NCBI GenBank assembly: GCA_041392835.1
Contig: JAWKLF010000001.1
Location: 186,001 to 250,000 of the forward strand
Direction of reading: 5' to 3'
DNA from: OLB11 sp041392835
GTDB taxonomy: Bacteria; Bacteroidota; Bacteroidia; Chitinophagales; Chitinophagaceae
Length of the DNA stretch: 64,000 nucleotides
Shown here: positions 57,061 to 64,000 of the stretch, in pieces
How positions within the stretch are numbered: the first letter of the stretch is position 1
Layout of the letters: the number at the start of each line of letters is the position of its first letter
The notes under the pieces: generated by a model
What the model was told of the DNA's origin: nothing
Seen by the model: only the letters and a program-made list of their open reading frames with translations
The model's database searches: none
Made by a program: the position numbers and the translations under genes

Positions 57061-58237
57061 TTCTATTCAAACTATCATTGAAAATAAGCTTCCTGAGTTT
57101 ATTGCAATTCGAGAACACATACATGCTCATCCCGAATTATCGTTTCAAGAAAATAATACGGCCGCCTTTATAAGTAGTAAACTAAATGAGTGGCAAATTC
57201 CACATCAATCTGGCGTGGCAGGCACAGGCATAGTTGCTTTGTTAAAAGGCAAAAATCCGGATTCATCTGTAATTGCTTTACGTGCCGACATGGATGCTTT
57301 GCCTATTTTGGAATTAAATGATGTGCCATACAAATCAAAGAATGAAGGCGTAATGCATGCTTGTGGCCATGATGTGCACTCCACTTGTCTTTTGGCTACT
57401 TGTTATATTTTATCTCAATTGCAACAAGAATGGGAAGGTACTATAAAATGCATTTTTCAACCGGGCGAAGAAAAACACCCAGGTGGAGCCAGTCTCATGA
57501 TTAAGGCTGGAGTATTAGAAAATCCCAAACCCCAAGCCATATTCGGACTCCATGTATATCCTCATTTGCCCTATGGTACACTTGGGTTTAGAGCAGGACA
57601 ATATATGGCAAGTGCCGATGAAATATATATAACAGTAAAAGGAAAAGGTGGCCATGCTGCTTTGCCACACCAAACCATAGACCCCATTATTATCAGTGCT
57701 AATGTATTGCTTAGTCTACAACAAATCATATCAAGAAATTGCAATCCCTTACAGCCCTCTGTGCTATCTTTTGGAAAAATAAGTGGAGGAAATGTTGGCA
57801 ATGTAATACCCGACGAAGTTAAAATAGAAGGCACACTGCGCTGTATGGATGAAGCTTGGCGGGCCCAAGCGCATGAGTTAATAACACATCATACAAAAAC
57901 CTTGTGTGAGGCTATGGGTGCAGAGGCACTTGTGGAAATTCCAAAGGGGTATCCATCTTTATACAATAACCCCAAATTGACTAATCAAGTAAGTGATTTA
58001 GCAAAAAAAGTTTTTGGTGAAGCGCAAATTAAAACCTTGGATTTGCGTATGGCCGCAGAAGATTTTAGTTTTTATACACACCATGTGCCAGGTTGTTTTT
58101 TTAGAATAGGTACTTCTTTTGAAGATCAATTTACCTATCCAGTACATAATGCACATTTTGATATTTATCCAAAGGCTATAGCAAAAGGAATTCAAATGTT
58201 TTGTGAGATTGCTACCAATGCCAGCAAACTTATTTAG
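57047..58237 (+). CDS. M20 family amidohydrolase (M20D type)
   Basis: A metal-dependent amidohydrolase of about 396 residues, related to hippurate, N-acyl-amino-acid and IAA-amino-acid hydrolases. Metal ligands and conserved sites are visible: ADMDALPI, HACGHDVHSTCLL, FQPGEEKHPGGAS, the dimerisation-domain segment GGHAALPH, and AEDFSFYTHHVPG. The ATG at 57047 (MSLSNSIQ) overlaps the SPOR gene by 14 bases; a start at 57014 would overlap more and adds non-conserved residues. No signal peptide is seen. Substrate is unknown. Confidence 0.88.
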   Translation: MSLSNSIQTIIENKLPEFIAIREHIHAHPELSFQENNTAAFISSKLNEWQIPHQSGVAGTGIVALLKGKNPDSSVIALRADMDALPILELNDVPYKSKNEGVMHACGHDVHSTCLLATCYILSQLQQEWEGTIKCIFQPGEEKHPGGASLMIKAGVLENPKPQAIFGLHVYPHLPYGTLGFRAGQYMASADEIYITVKGKGGHAALPHQTIDPIIISANVLLSLQQIISRNCNPLQPSVLSFGKISGGNVGNVIPDEVKIEGTLRCMDEAWRAQAHELITHHTKTLCEAMGAEALVEIPKGYPSLYNNPKLTNQVSDLAKKVFGEAQIKTLDLRMAAEDFSFYTHHVPGCFFRIGTSFEDQFTYPVHNAHFDIYPKAIAKGIQMFCEIATNASKLI

Positions 58238-58965
58238 TCTTCTTTGGCATTTGCCTCTGTTTCCTCAGAAGAAGTTTCGGCCTGATTTTGATTATTTTCA
58301 TCATTAACAATAGCGACTAGTGGTATTTCCTGCAATTCACCATTTTCACTTACTATAAGTTGGGTATCATTTTCGGGTATAGCCTCTGTGGCATCTGTAG
58401 GAATTACAAGTTCTTGCTGTACTATTTCTGCAAATTTTGGTAATTCGTCTATGCTATTTAATCCTAAATAATCAATAAACGATTTGGAGGTAGAAAATGT
58501 AAGCGGCTTACCTACCTGATCTTCTAATCTGCCAGAAATGATAATAAGCTCTTTGTCTAATAATTTCTGAACTGAGTAGTCCGAATTTACACCTCTGATA
58601 TATTCTATTTCGGCTTTAGTAACGGGTTGTTTATAAGCAATGATGGCTAAAGTTTCTAAGGCAGCAGTAGATAAACGTTTTGTGTATTTTTCGCCATTCA
58701 GTTTAGCAATCATAGGATAAAAATCTTTTTTGCTAAGAAACTGATAGCCACCACCAATTTGTTTTACTTCAAATGGATAAAAATCTGCACTGTATTTTTC
58801 CACTATGGCTTCTAAAGCCGATTGTAGTTTAGACGTATCTATTTGTTCGTCTTCTTCTTGTATATTGCTTTGGGTAATAAGGTTGGCAATCTCGTCTGAT
58901 GATAAAGGTTTATCGGATGCAAATATAAGCGCCTCACTATCCAACATTAGTTTTTCTAAAGTCAT
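58234..58965 (-). CDS. scpB: Segregation and condensation protein B
   Basis: ScpB, the winged-helix partner of the SMC-ScpA condensin complex in chromosome segregation. The protein has 243 residues from the ATG at 58965 (TLEKLMLDSEALIFASDKPLSS). The core signatures are LAIIAYKQPVTKAEIEYIRGVNSDY and FIDYLGLNSIDELPKF. An acidic Glu/Asn-rich tail of about 50 residues follows, as is common in Bacteroidota. An in-frame ATG at 59010 adds 15 residues not typical of the family. It overlaps the M20 gene end by 4 bases. Confidence 0.92.
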   Translation of the reverse strand: MTLEKLMLDSEALIFASDKPLSSDEIANLITQSNIQEEDEQIDTSKLQSALEAIVEKYSADFYPFEVKQIGGGYQFLSKKDFYPMIAKLNGEKYTKRLSTAALETLAIIAYKQPVTKAEIEYIRGVNSDYSVQKLLDKELIIISGRLEDQVGKPLTFSTSKSFIDYLGLNSIDELPKFAEIVQQELVIPTDATEAIPENDTQLIVSENGELQEIPLVAIVNDENNQNQAETSSEETEANAKED

Positions 58966-59111
58966 TTTTTCTTCTTTTTGATAAGTAAATATAGACGTAA
59001 TAATAGGCATGGAATGAAATAGAAATTAACACATGTGTACAAGTACTTTTTCTAAAATTTATTATTGAAAAGATAGAAGACCTGAACAATATACTGTATT
59101 TGACTTTTTTG

Positions 59112-59261
59112 AACCCAAGTTATACCGAAGTAATATCAGTAATAGTCCAATTGTATTGGACTCAACTGCTATTGTCACTTCATTATTCTTGAAAAAAATG
59201 GATTACTTAATTATCTGTATAAAATAACTTGAGTTTATCCCGATTTACAAAATCACGTTGG
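59112..59261 (+). repeat. Dispersed intergenic repeat, copy C, with nested inverted repeats
   Basis: It starts AACCCAAGTTAT (59112-59123). An inverted copy, ATAACTTGAGTT, lies at 59224-59235 (11 of 12 pair). Between them, AGTCCAAT-TGT-ATTGGACT (59144-59162) is a perfect 8-base-pair hairpin. The end CCGATTTACAAAATCACGTTGG (59240-59261) matches copy B at 20 of 22 positions. The inverted ends and lack of coding capacity are MITE-like; no flanking target duplication was established. Confidence 0.55.
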
Positions 59262-59303
59262 AATAATAATAAAAAAAAATATCAATTTGTTTTTGTTAAC
59301 GAC

Positions 59304-59335
59304 TTGTTTTCTGAATTTTATTTAGCATATCTTTA
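59304..59335 (+). promoter_or_regulatory. Candidate promoter of the tandem T9SS gene array
   Basis: TTG (59304-59306), a 21-base spacer, then TATCTTTA (59328-59335), which differs from TAnnTTTG in the last base. It precedes the small open frame at 59357 and could drive the whole same-strand array. Confidence 0.4.
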
Positions 59336-59356
59336 TACTATAAAATTTTTATTATC

Positions 59357-59419
59357 ATGAAAACATCCTTACAAAACCCCCAAGCTATAAGCTTCTATAT
59401 TTATGATTTTTTAGCATGA
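59357..59419 (+). CDS. Tiny open frame coupled to the truncated T9SS gene
   Basis: A 20-codon frame (MKTSLQNPQAISFYIYDFLA) whose stop overlaps the next start as ATGA. It has no signal peptide. It may be the residual N-terminus of the following gene after a deletion, or a coupled leader peptide. Support is positional only. Confidence 0.25.
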   Translation: MKTSLQNPQAISFYIYDFLA

Positions 59420-60030
59420 TACAATACACCCAATTTAATGCCCTCAAACAGCTCAATGCCGCTTTAGCAACGCCCACTATTTTTGACCAAAACCAACAGT
59501 GGATTAATAGGTTTTATTTCAACATGTTGGAGGACAAATTAGATAGCCTATCTATAAGCGAACCCGATTGGTTGGCCATAAAAACCTTGGCTTTTACGTG
59601 TCCTTATATAGGAGGCAGTGCTGTGTACAAGGCTCGTGTGCTATGGGGCATAGAGCATCCTGCCACGCATTACGATGAAATTGTGATATGCAATTCGCAA
59701 GGGGTCTATAAAGGTAGCAATAAGCTACAAGAACAAATTAATCAGTTGATAGCAGCACAACACAGAAGCCAATTAGAAGATAAGGGCTTACTCCTATACC
59801 CCAATCCATCCCAAGATAAGATAACCATAGAAAGCCTTGCGCTCATGGATGCATCCGCTACTGTTTATATTATAGATATGTTGGGGAACATCGTAAAAAA
59901 GGTAGCTTTACCCGCAGGGATTCAAAAACAAGTTTTGGATATCAAAGACCTTGCACAAGGTGTATATATGTGTGAGTTTTTTCAATTTGGCAAAGCAAGT
60001 TTGGTACAAAAATTAATAAAAAACAATTAG
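59416..60030 (+). pseudogene. 5'-truncated T9SS type A sorting domain gene
   Basis: A 204-residue frame ending in a clear type A sorting domain of about 80 residues (LLYPNPSQDKITIES, VYIIDMLGNIVKKV, LAQGVYMCEF, LVQKLIKNN). Such domains direct export by type IX secretion and anchoring, but the protein has no signal peptide. Its N-terminal 120 residues (WLAIKTLAFTCPYIGGSAVYKARVLWG) look like the C-terminal part of a larger secreted protein. It is therefore likely a truncated remnant. The stop is 1 base before the next copy's ATG. Confidence 0.6.
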
Positions 60031-60031
60031 G

Positions 60032-61553
60032 ATGAAAAGAGTATTGTTAGGCTTGATGCTATTTTTTGGTATAGCCACACATGGGCAAGAGTATAAGCGA
60101 GGGCTAATTTGGTATTTAGGTGTTCCAGGCGTGTTTTTCGACTTTAATTTTAACCCTGTCAATTTTTATCAATACCCCAACCTAGGTGCCGCAGCTTCAT
60201 CCAGTTGTGTATCGAATAACAGTGGTCAATTTCAATTTGTGGGTACTGGTTTCAATTGGGCGCTGATAGCATTAAACCTCATGGACAATGAGATTCCATT
60301 AACTGTCCTCAAAGGATAAATTTTATCATGACGAACTGGTTTTGGTATCTGTTCCGCATATACAACTTTGATACTTTCTAAAAAAGGTGTTCAATACTAT
60401 GTATTTGGGTAGGTATGAGGTGATAGTGTAGCTACAAACTATGCCAATCATACTTTCTATACCGAATCTGATGTGCTGAATTATAGTATAATAGATGCTA
60501 ATGATAGCAATGTAGGTAAAAGGCAAAGTAATAGAAAATATACTACTGGTGAGAATCAGCACTATGTAAACTGTGCTATGCAGGCTGTACGCCATGGCAA
60601 TGGCAAAGATTGGTGGCTCTGTAAGGCCGACTAGAAAGGGAATGATAAATTTCAATTGTATTTGGTCAAAGAAGACACCATAGTTCGTCCTTTATCAGGA
60701 TATTCATATTTTGCCAAATGATGATTTTTGTAGTTTTACTGGCACTATGTATTTTAGCGAAGATGGTACCAAATTAGCTTATGGTACAGGAAAAATTATT
60801 CCAAATGGCAATGATTCTATTTATGATTTTAATAGTGTAAAAGTATATGATTTTGATAGATGCAAAGGGAACTATGTTGGCGACAGGAGATAAAGTACCT
60901 TCGATACGACCACTATCCCAATAAAGATTATCAGTTTGGCTTGTGTTTTTCACTAGACAGCAAATTGTTATATATGAGTAGTATCTATTCCTTACATCAA
61001 CAGATATAGAAGATACCAATCGATATAACGCTATCTATATTAAGGTGACCTGATACTGTATTAAATTATTTTCCGTGGCATGGACAAATGAAAATTGCTC
61101 CTGACGGAAGGATTTATATAGGCACACCTAATATACAACGAGACATTATATGAGCTATATAGCAAATCTTAAACATAAGAGTGGCAGTCAGTTTACCCCA
61201 ATGGTACTAAGTAGCCTCATGCGAATCTTTCCGATCTGCCCAATATGCCTAACTATGCTTTAGGGCGAGATAGCCTGCACTATACAAAATCGTCGGTGCC
61301 GAGGTATACAAAGATAAAGGGGAACTATTGCATACTTAACCCAACTTCAAACAAATGCAATAATATGAGGCGCGCTCGGGCTACAAGACAAAGCGCTAAA
61401 GGTGAAAGATTTTTCCCGGCAGGGTGGTAAAAGAAATAGCCATTCCTCAAGTGTACATGTATATACGATATTGCTGCCTTGGCCTGGTACAACATGTGTA
61501 CCACTTTACCAGACAAAGAAACTTATACAGGTAAACTAATAAAAGACAATTAA
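60032..61553 (+). pseudogene. Decayed tandem copy 1 of the T9SS propeller-like protein
   Basis: The signal peptide and first 95 residues (MKRVLLGLMLFFGIATHGQ...) are readable, then the frame breaks near 60310. Similarity to the copies at 61555 and 63087 continues to the end (GKLIKDN then TAA at 61551-61553), with many single-base losses, insertions and substitutions. Its first 250 bases, and 60440-60960, are nearly identical to the third copy (63087-64000) apart from indels. As read it cannot make a full protein. It may be a true pseudogene or a badly resolved repeat in the assembly. Confidence 0.75.
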
Positions 61554-61554
61554 G

Positions 61555-63084
61555 ATGAAAAGTGTATTATTAATCTTGATGCTATTATTTAGTGTAGCAA
61601 TACATGGGCAAGAATATAAACGAGGGCTTATTTGGTACTTAGGCTTTCCAGGAGTTTTTTTCGACTTTAACCTAAATCCTGTCAATTTTTATCAATACCC
61701 CAATCTTGGTGCGGTAGATGTTTCAAGTTGCGTGTCTAATACCAATGGTCAATTTCAATTTACGTGTGGAGGCTTTATGTTGGGCGATAAAATTTTAAAC
61801 CTCATGGACAATGGGGATTCCATTAACTGCCCTCAAGGCTATAAATTATATCATCACACAAATGGATCAGGATTACTTGAACAAATGACTCTTATATTGC
61901 CTAAAAAGGGAAACCAATATTATGTATTTTGTGTGGGCATGAGTGATAGTGCAGCTACTAATTATATCAATCATACTTATACCGAGTTTGATGTACTGAG
62001 CTACAGCGTAGTGGATATGGACAGCAATAATGGCAAGGGTAAGGTAATAGAAAAGAATACCATATTGGCAGAGAATCAGCACTACATAAACTGTGAAATG
62101 CAGGCGGTGCGCCATGGCAATGGCAAAGATTGGTGGCTGTGCAAGGCCGACTGCGAGGAGCATCGTTTTCAGTTGTATTTAGTCAAAGAAGATACCATAG
62201 AAGGACCCTTTTATCAGTATGTACCCACTAGCGACACAGTAGATTATTGTGTTTTTTTTTCTACTTTAATGTTTAGCGAGGATGGCACTAAAATGTTGTC
62301 AGGTATGTATGGGAATCGGGAAAATGGAGTTTATATTAGTCCTAATCGAGTAGATGTCTTTGATTTTGATAGATGTACTGGAACCCTAACATATCGTAAC
62401 CACTACGAAGTGCCTTTTGATACCACTACATACCTTAATCCAGATTATAAAGAAGGGCTTTGTTTCTCGCCTGATGGTAAATTGGTTTATATGAGTACTA
62501 TTTATTCCATCTATCAAATAGATGTGGAAGATACCAATCGGTACAATGCTATGTATATCACAGGACCTGATACCTTTTTCAACAATTTCCCTTGGTACAA
62601 TGAAATGAAAATAGCCCCTGATGGTCGTATTTATATAGGAACAGTTGGCGTATCAAGACCTTATATGAGCTATATTGCCCAGCCCAATGTGCGAGGTTTG
62701 GGTTGTCAGTTTACCCCAAATGGCATTTGGCAGCCCTATGCAAATCTTTCTAATCCGCCCAATATGCCCAACTATGCTTTAGGCGAGGATAGCCTGCACT
62801 GCTGGCCTGTCAGCACCAGCAACCTATCAGCACCGCAAGGGGAGCTGTTAGTATATCCTAATCCTACTAGCGATGAGGTTCATATAGAATCGCTCTGGTT
62901 TCAGGAGCAAGAAACCCAATTGGAGCTATTGGATATGCTGGGCCATTGTGTTTTAAAACGTAGCATACCCCAAGGCGTATCGAACTATATAATAAATACA
63001 AGAAACTTACAGGCGGGGGTATATATGTATAAATTGCAAACAACACAAGGGGTATTAAGTGGTAAACTAATAAAAGCGAATTAA
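61555..63084 (+). CDS. T9SS type A sorting domain protein with propeller-like repeats, tandem copy 2
   Basis: An intact 509-residue secreted protein. The signal peptide (KSVLLILMLLFSVAIHG) precedes a beta-propeller-like region of about 400 residues (LMFSEDGTKMLSG, LCFSPDGKLVYMSTIYSIYQID, MKIAPDGRIYIGT). The last 80 residues are a type A sorting domain (LLVYPNPTSDEVHIES, LELLDMLGHCVLKR, LQAGVYMYKL, GKLIKAN). It would be exported across both membranes and anchored at the surface. The ligand or role is unknown. It is about 80% similar to its neighbours by eye, more diverged than they are from each other. Confidence 0.85.
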   Translation: MKSVLLILMLLFSVAIHGQEYKRGLIWYLGFPGVFFDFNLNPVNFYQYPNLGAVDVSSCVSNTNGQFQFTCGGFMLGDKILNLMDNGDSINCPQGYKLYHHTNGSGLLEQMTLILPKKGNQYYVFCVGMSDSAATNYINHTYTEFDVLSYSVVDMDSNNGKGKVIEKNTILAENQHYINCEMQAVRHGNGKDWWLCKADCEEHRFQLYLVKEDTIEGPFYQYVPTSDTVDYCVFFSTLMFSEDGTKMLSGMYGNRENGVYISPNRVDVFDFDRCTGTLTYRNHYEVPFDTTTYLNPDYKEGLCFSPDGKLVYMSTIYSIYQIDVEDTNRYNAMYITGPDTFFNNFPWYNEMKIAPDGRIYIGTVGVSRPYMSYIAQPNVRGLGCQFTPNGIWQPYANLSNPPNMPNYALGEDSLHCWPVSTSNLSAPQGELLVYPNPTSDEVHIESLWFQEQETQLELLDMLGHCVLKRSIPQGVSNYIINTRNLQAGVYMYKLQTTQGVLSGKLIKAN

Positions 63085-63086
63085 AG

Positions 63087-64000
63087 ATGAAGAAACTAAT
63101 AGGACTCTGTTTGTTGTTATGTTTGGTTTTTGTACACGGCTTTTCTCAGGAGTTTAAGCGTGCTAATAATTGGTATTTAGGTGCTCCAGGCGTGTTTTTC
63201 GACTTTAATTTTAACCCTGTCAATTTTTATCAATACCCCAACCTAGGTGCTGCAGCTTCATCCAGTTGTGTATCGAATACCAGTGGTCAATTTCAATTTG
63301 TAAGTACCGGGTTTCAATTGGGTGATAAAGTATTAAACCTCATGGACAATGGAGATTCCATTAACTGCCCCAAAGGATATAAATTTTATCATGACGAAAC
63401 TGGTACTGGTATCTACACCCAAATGACCTTGATACTGCCCAAAAAAGGCAATCAATACTATGTATTTGGGGTAGGTATGAGTGATAGTGTAGCTACAAAC
63501 TATGCCAATCATACTTATACCGAATTTGATGTGCTGAATTATAGTATAGTAGATATGGATAGCAATGGTGGCAAAGGCAAAGTAATAGAAAAAAATATAC
63601 TACTGGCAGAGAATCAGCACTATGTAAACTGTGCTATGCAGGCTGTACGCCATGGCAATGGCAAAGATTGGTGGCTCTGTAAGGCCGACTGTAGGAATGA
63701 TAAATTTCAATTGTATTTGGTCAAAGAAGACACCATAGAAGGTCCCTTTTATCAGGATATTCATATTTTGCCAAATGATGATTTTTGTAGTTTTACTGGC
63801 ACCATGTATTTTAGCGAAGATGGTACCAAATTAGCTTATGGTACAGGAAAAATTATTCCAAATGGCAATGATTCTATTTATGATTTTAATAGTGTAAAAG
63901 TATATGATTTTGATAGATGCAAAGGAACTATAAGTTACAGACAGGAGTATAAAGTACCCTTCGATACGACCACTTATCCCAATAAAGATTATCAGTTTGG
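63087..64000 (+). CDS. T9SS propeller-like protein, tandem copy 3 (3' end outside window)
   Basis: The open frame starts MKKLIGLCLLLCLVFVHGFS, a signal peptide, and runs to the last base without a stop. The body matches copy 2 (GVFFDFNFNPVNFYQYPNLG, MTLILPKKGNQYYVFGVGMS, MYFSEDGTKLAYG). The sorting domain is expected beyond the window. It lies 2 bases after the stop of copy 2. Its sequence is very close to the broken copy 1. Confidence 0.85.
   Translation, partial: MKKLIGLCLLLCLVFVHGFSQEFKRANNWYLGAPGVFFDFNFNPVNFYQYPNLGAAASSSCVSNTSGQFQFVSTGFQLGDKVLNLMDNGDSINCPKGYKFYHDETGTGIYTQMTLILPKKGNQYYVFGVGMSDSVATNYANHTYTEFDVLNYSIVDMDSNGGKGKVIEKNILLAENQHYVNCAMQAVRHGNGKDWWLCKADCRNDKFQLYLVKEDTIEGPFYQDIHILPNDDFCSFTGTMYFSEDGTKLAYGTGKIIPNGNDSIYDFNSVKVYDFDRCKGTISYRQEYKVPFDTTTYPNKDYQF

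Larger units (their letters stand above)
59011..59356. other. Gene-free spacer with repeat copy C and a promoter
   Basis: No gene is seen. It contains the third copy of the dispersed repeat (59112-59261), a perfect hairpin inside it (59144-59162), and a candidate promoter for the tandem sorting-domain genes (59304-59335). Confidence 0.5.

Noticed and set aside
60711..60893. A small separate gene inside the decayed copy
   Set aside because: Its sequence is a fragment of the tandem T9SS protein in one of the broken frames.

Overview
This window looks like a chromosome piece from an AT-rich member of the Bacteroidota, probably uncultured; I would not place it below phylum. The evidence is an alternative complex III operon fused to a heme-copper oxidase, type IX secretion/gliding-type proteins (SprB repeats, CHU_C-like and type A C-terminal sorting domains), a GSCFA protein, Bacteroidota-type promoters (TTG, 17-23 bases, TAnnTTTG), and an almost complete absence of Shine-Dalgarno sequences.

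Layout. 1-10767 (+): actB (5' end outside the window), actC, actD, actE, actF, coxB, coxA, ctaB. This quinol:cytochrome c reductase plus terminal oxidase module lacks an oxidase subunit III gene. 10774-13427 (-): purM and a von Willebrand A protein. 13526-14502 (+): a nicotinamide riboside kinase-like protein and a cytochrome c lipoprotein. 14513-19612 (-): nuoK-L-M-N, with nuoL interrupted by one base. 19774-25353: glycosyltransferase, methyltransferase, pyruvate kinase, small membrane proteins, a small secreted sorting-domain-like protein and rlmB. 25350-28585 (-): nuoA-B-C-D-E. The contiguous block nuoF-J is missing between the two complex I pieces.

28677-37180 holds a GSCFA protein, a nucleoside-type MFS transporter, YqgE/AlgH, a lipoprotein next to an initiating sugar transferase, and a secreted M1 metallopeptidase. 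37241-44949 carries two large secreted adhesin-like proteins with SprB repeats (6 and 14) and gliding-type C-terminal domains; the first is frame-broken. 45035-50719 holds a bacilliredoxin, lgt and a LytTR/LytS-type two-component pair. 50849-58965 is mostly housekeeping (miaE, Mur ligase, SRPBCC, DUF1801, CoA-binding, SPOR, M20 peptidase, scpB), interrupted by a solitary AT-rich SIR2-like gene that could be a defense gene. 59357-64000 is a tandem array of secreted type IX substrates: a 5'-truncated gene, a decayed copy, an intact copy and a copy running off the end.

Functionally, complex I (partial), ACIII, the oxidase and the heme O synthase form one aerobic respiratory chain. Lgt, the lipoproteins and the sorting-domain proteins belong to the cell envelope. 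Several frame breaks fall in short homopolymers, so sequence error must be considered before calling them biological. I saw no tRNA, rRNA, CRISPR array, transposase or integrase.
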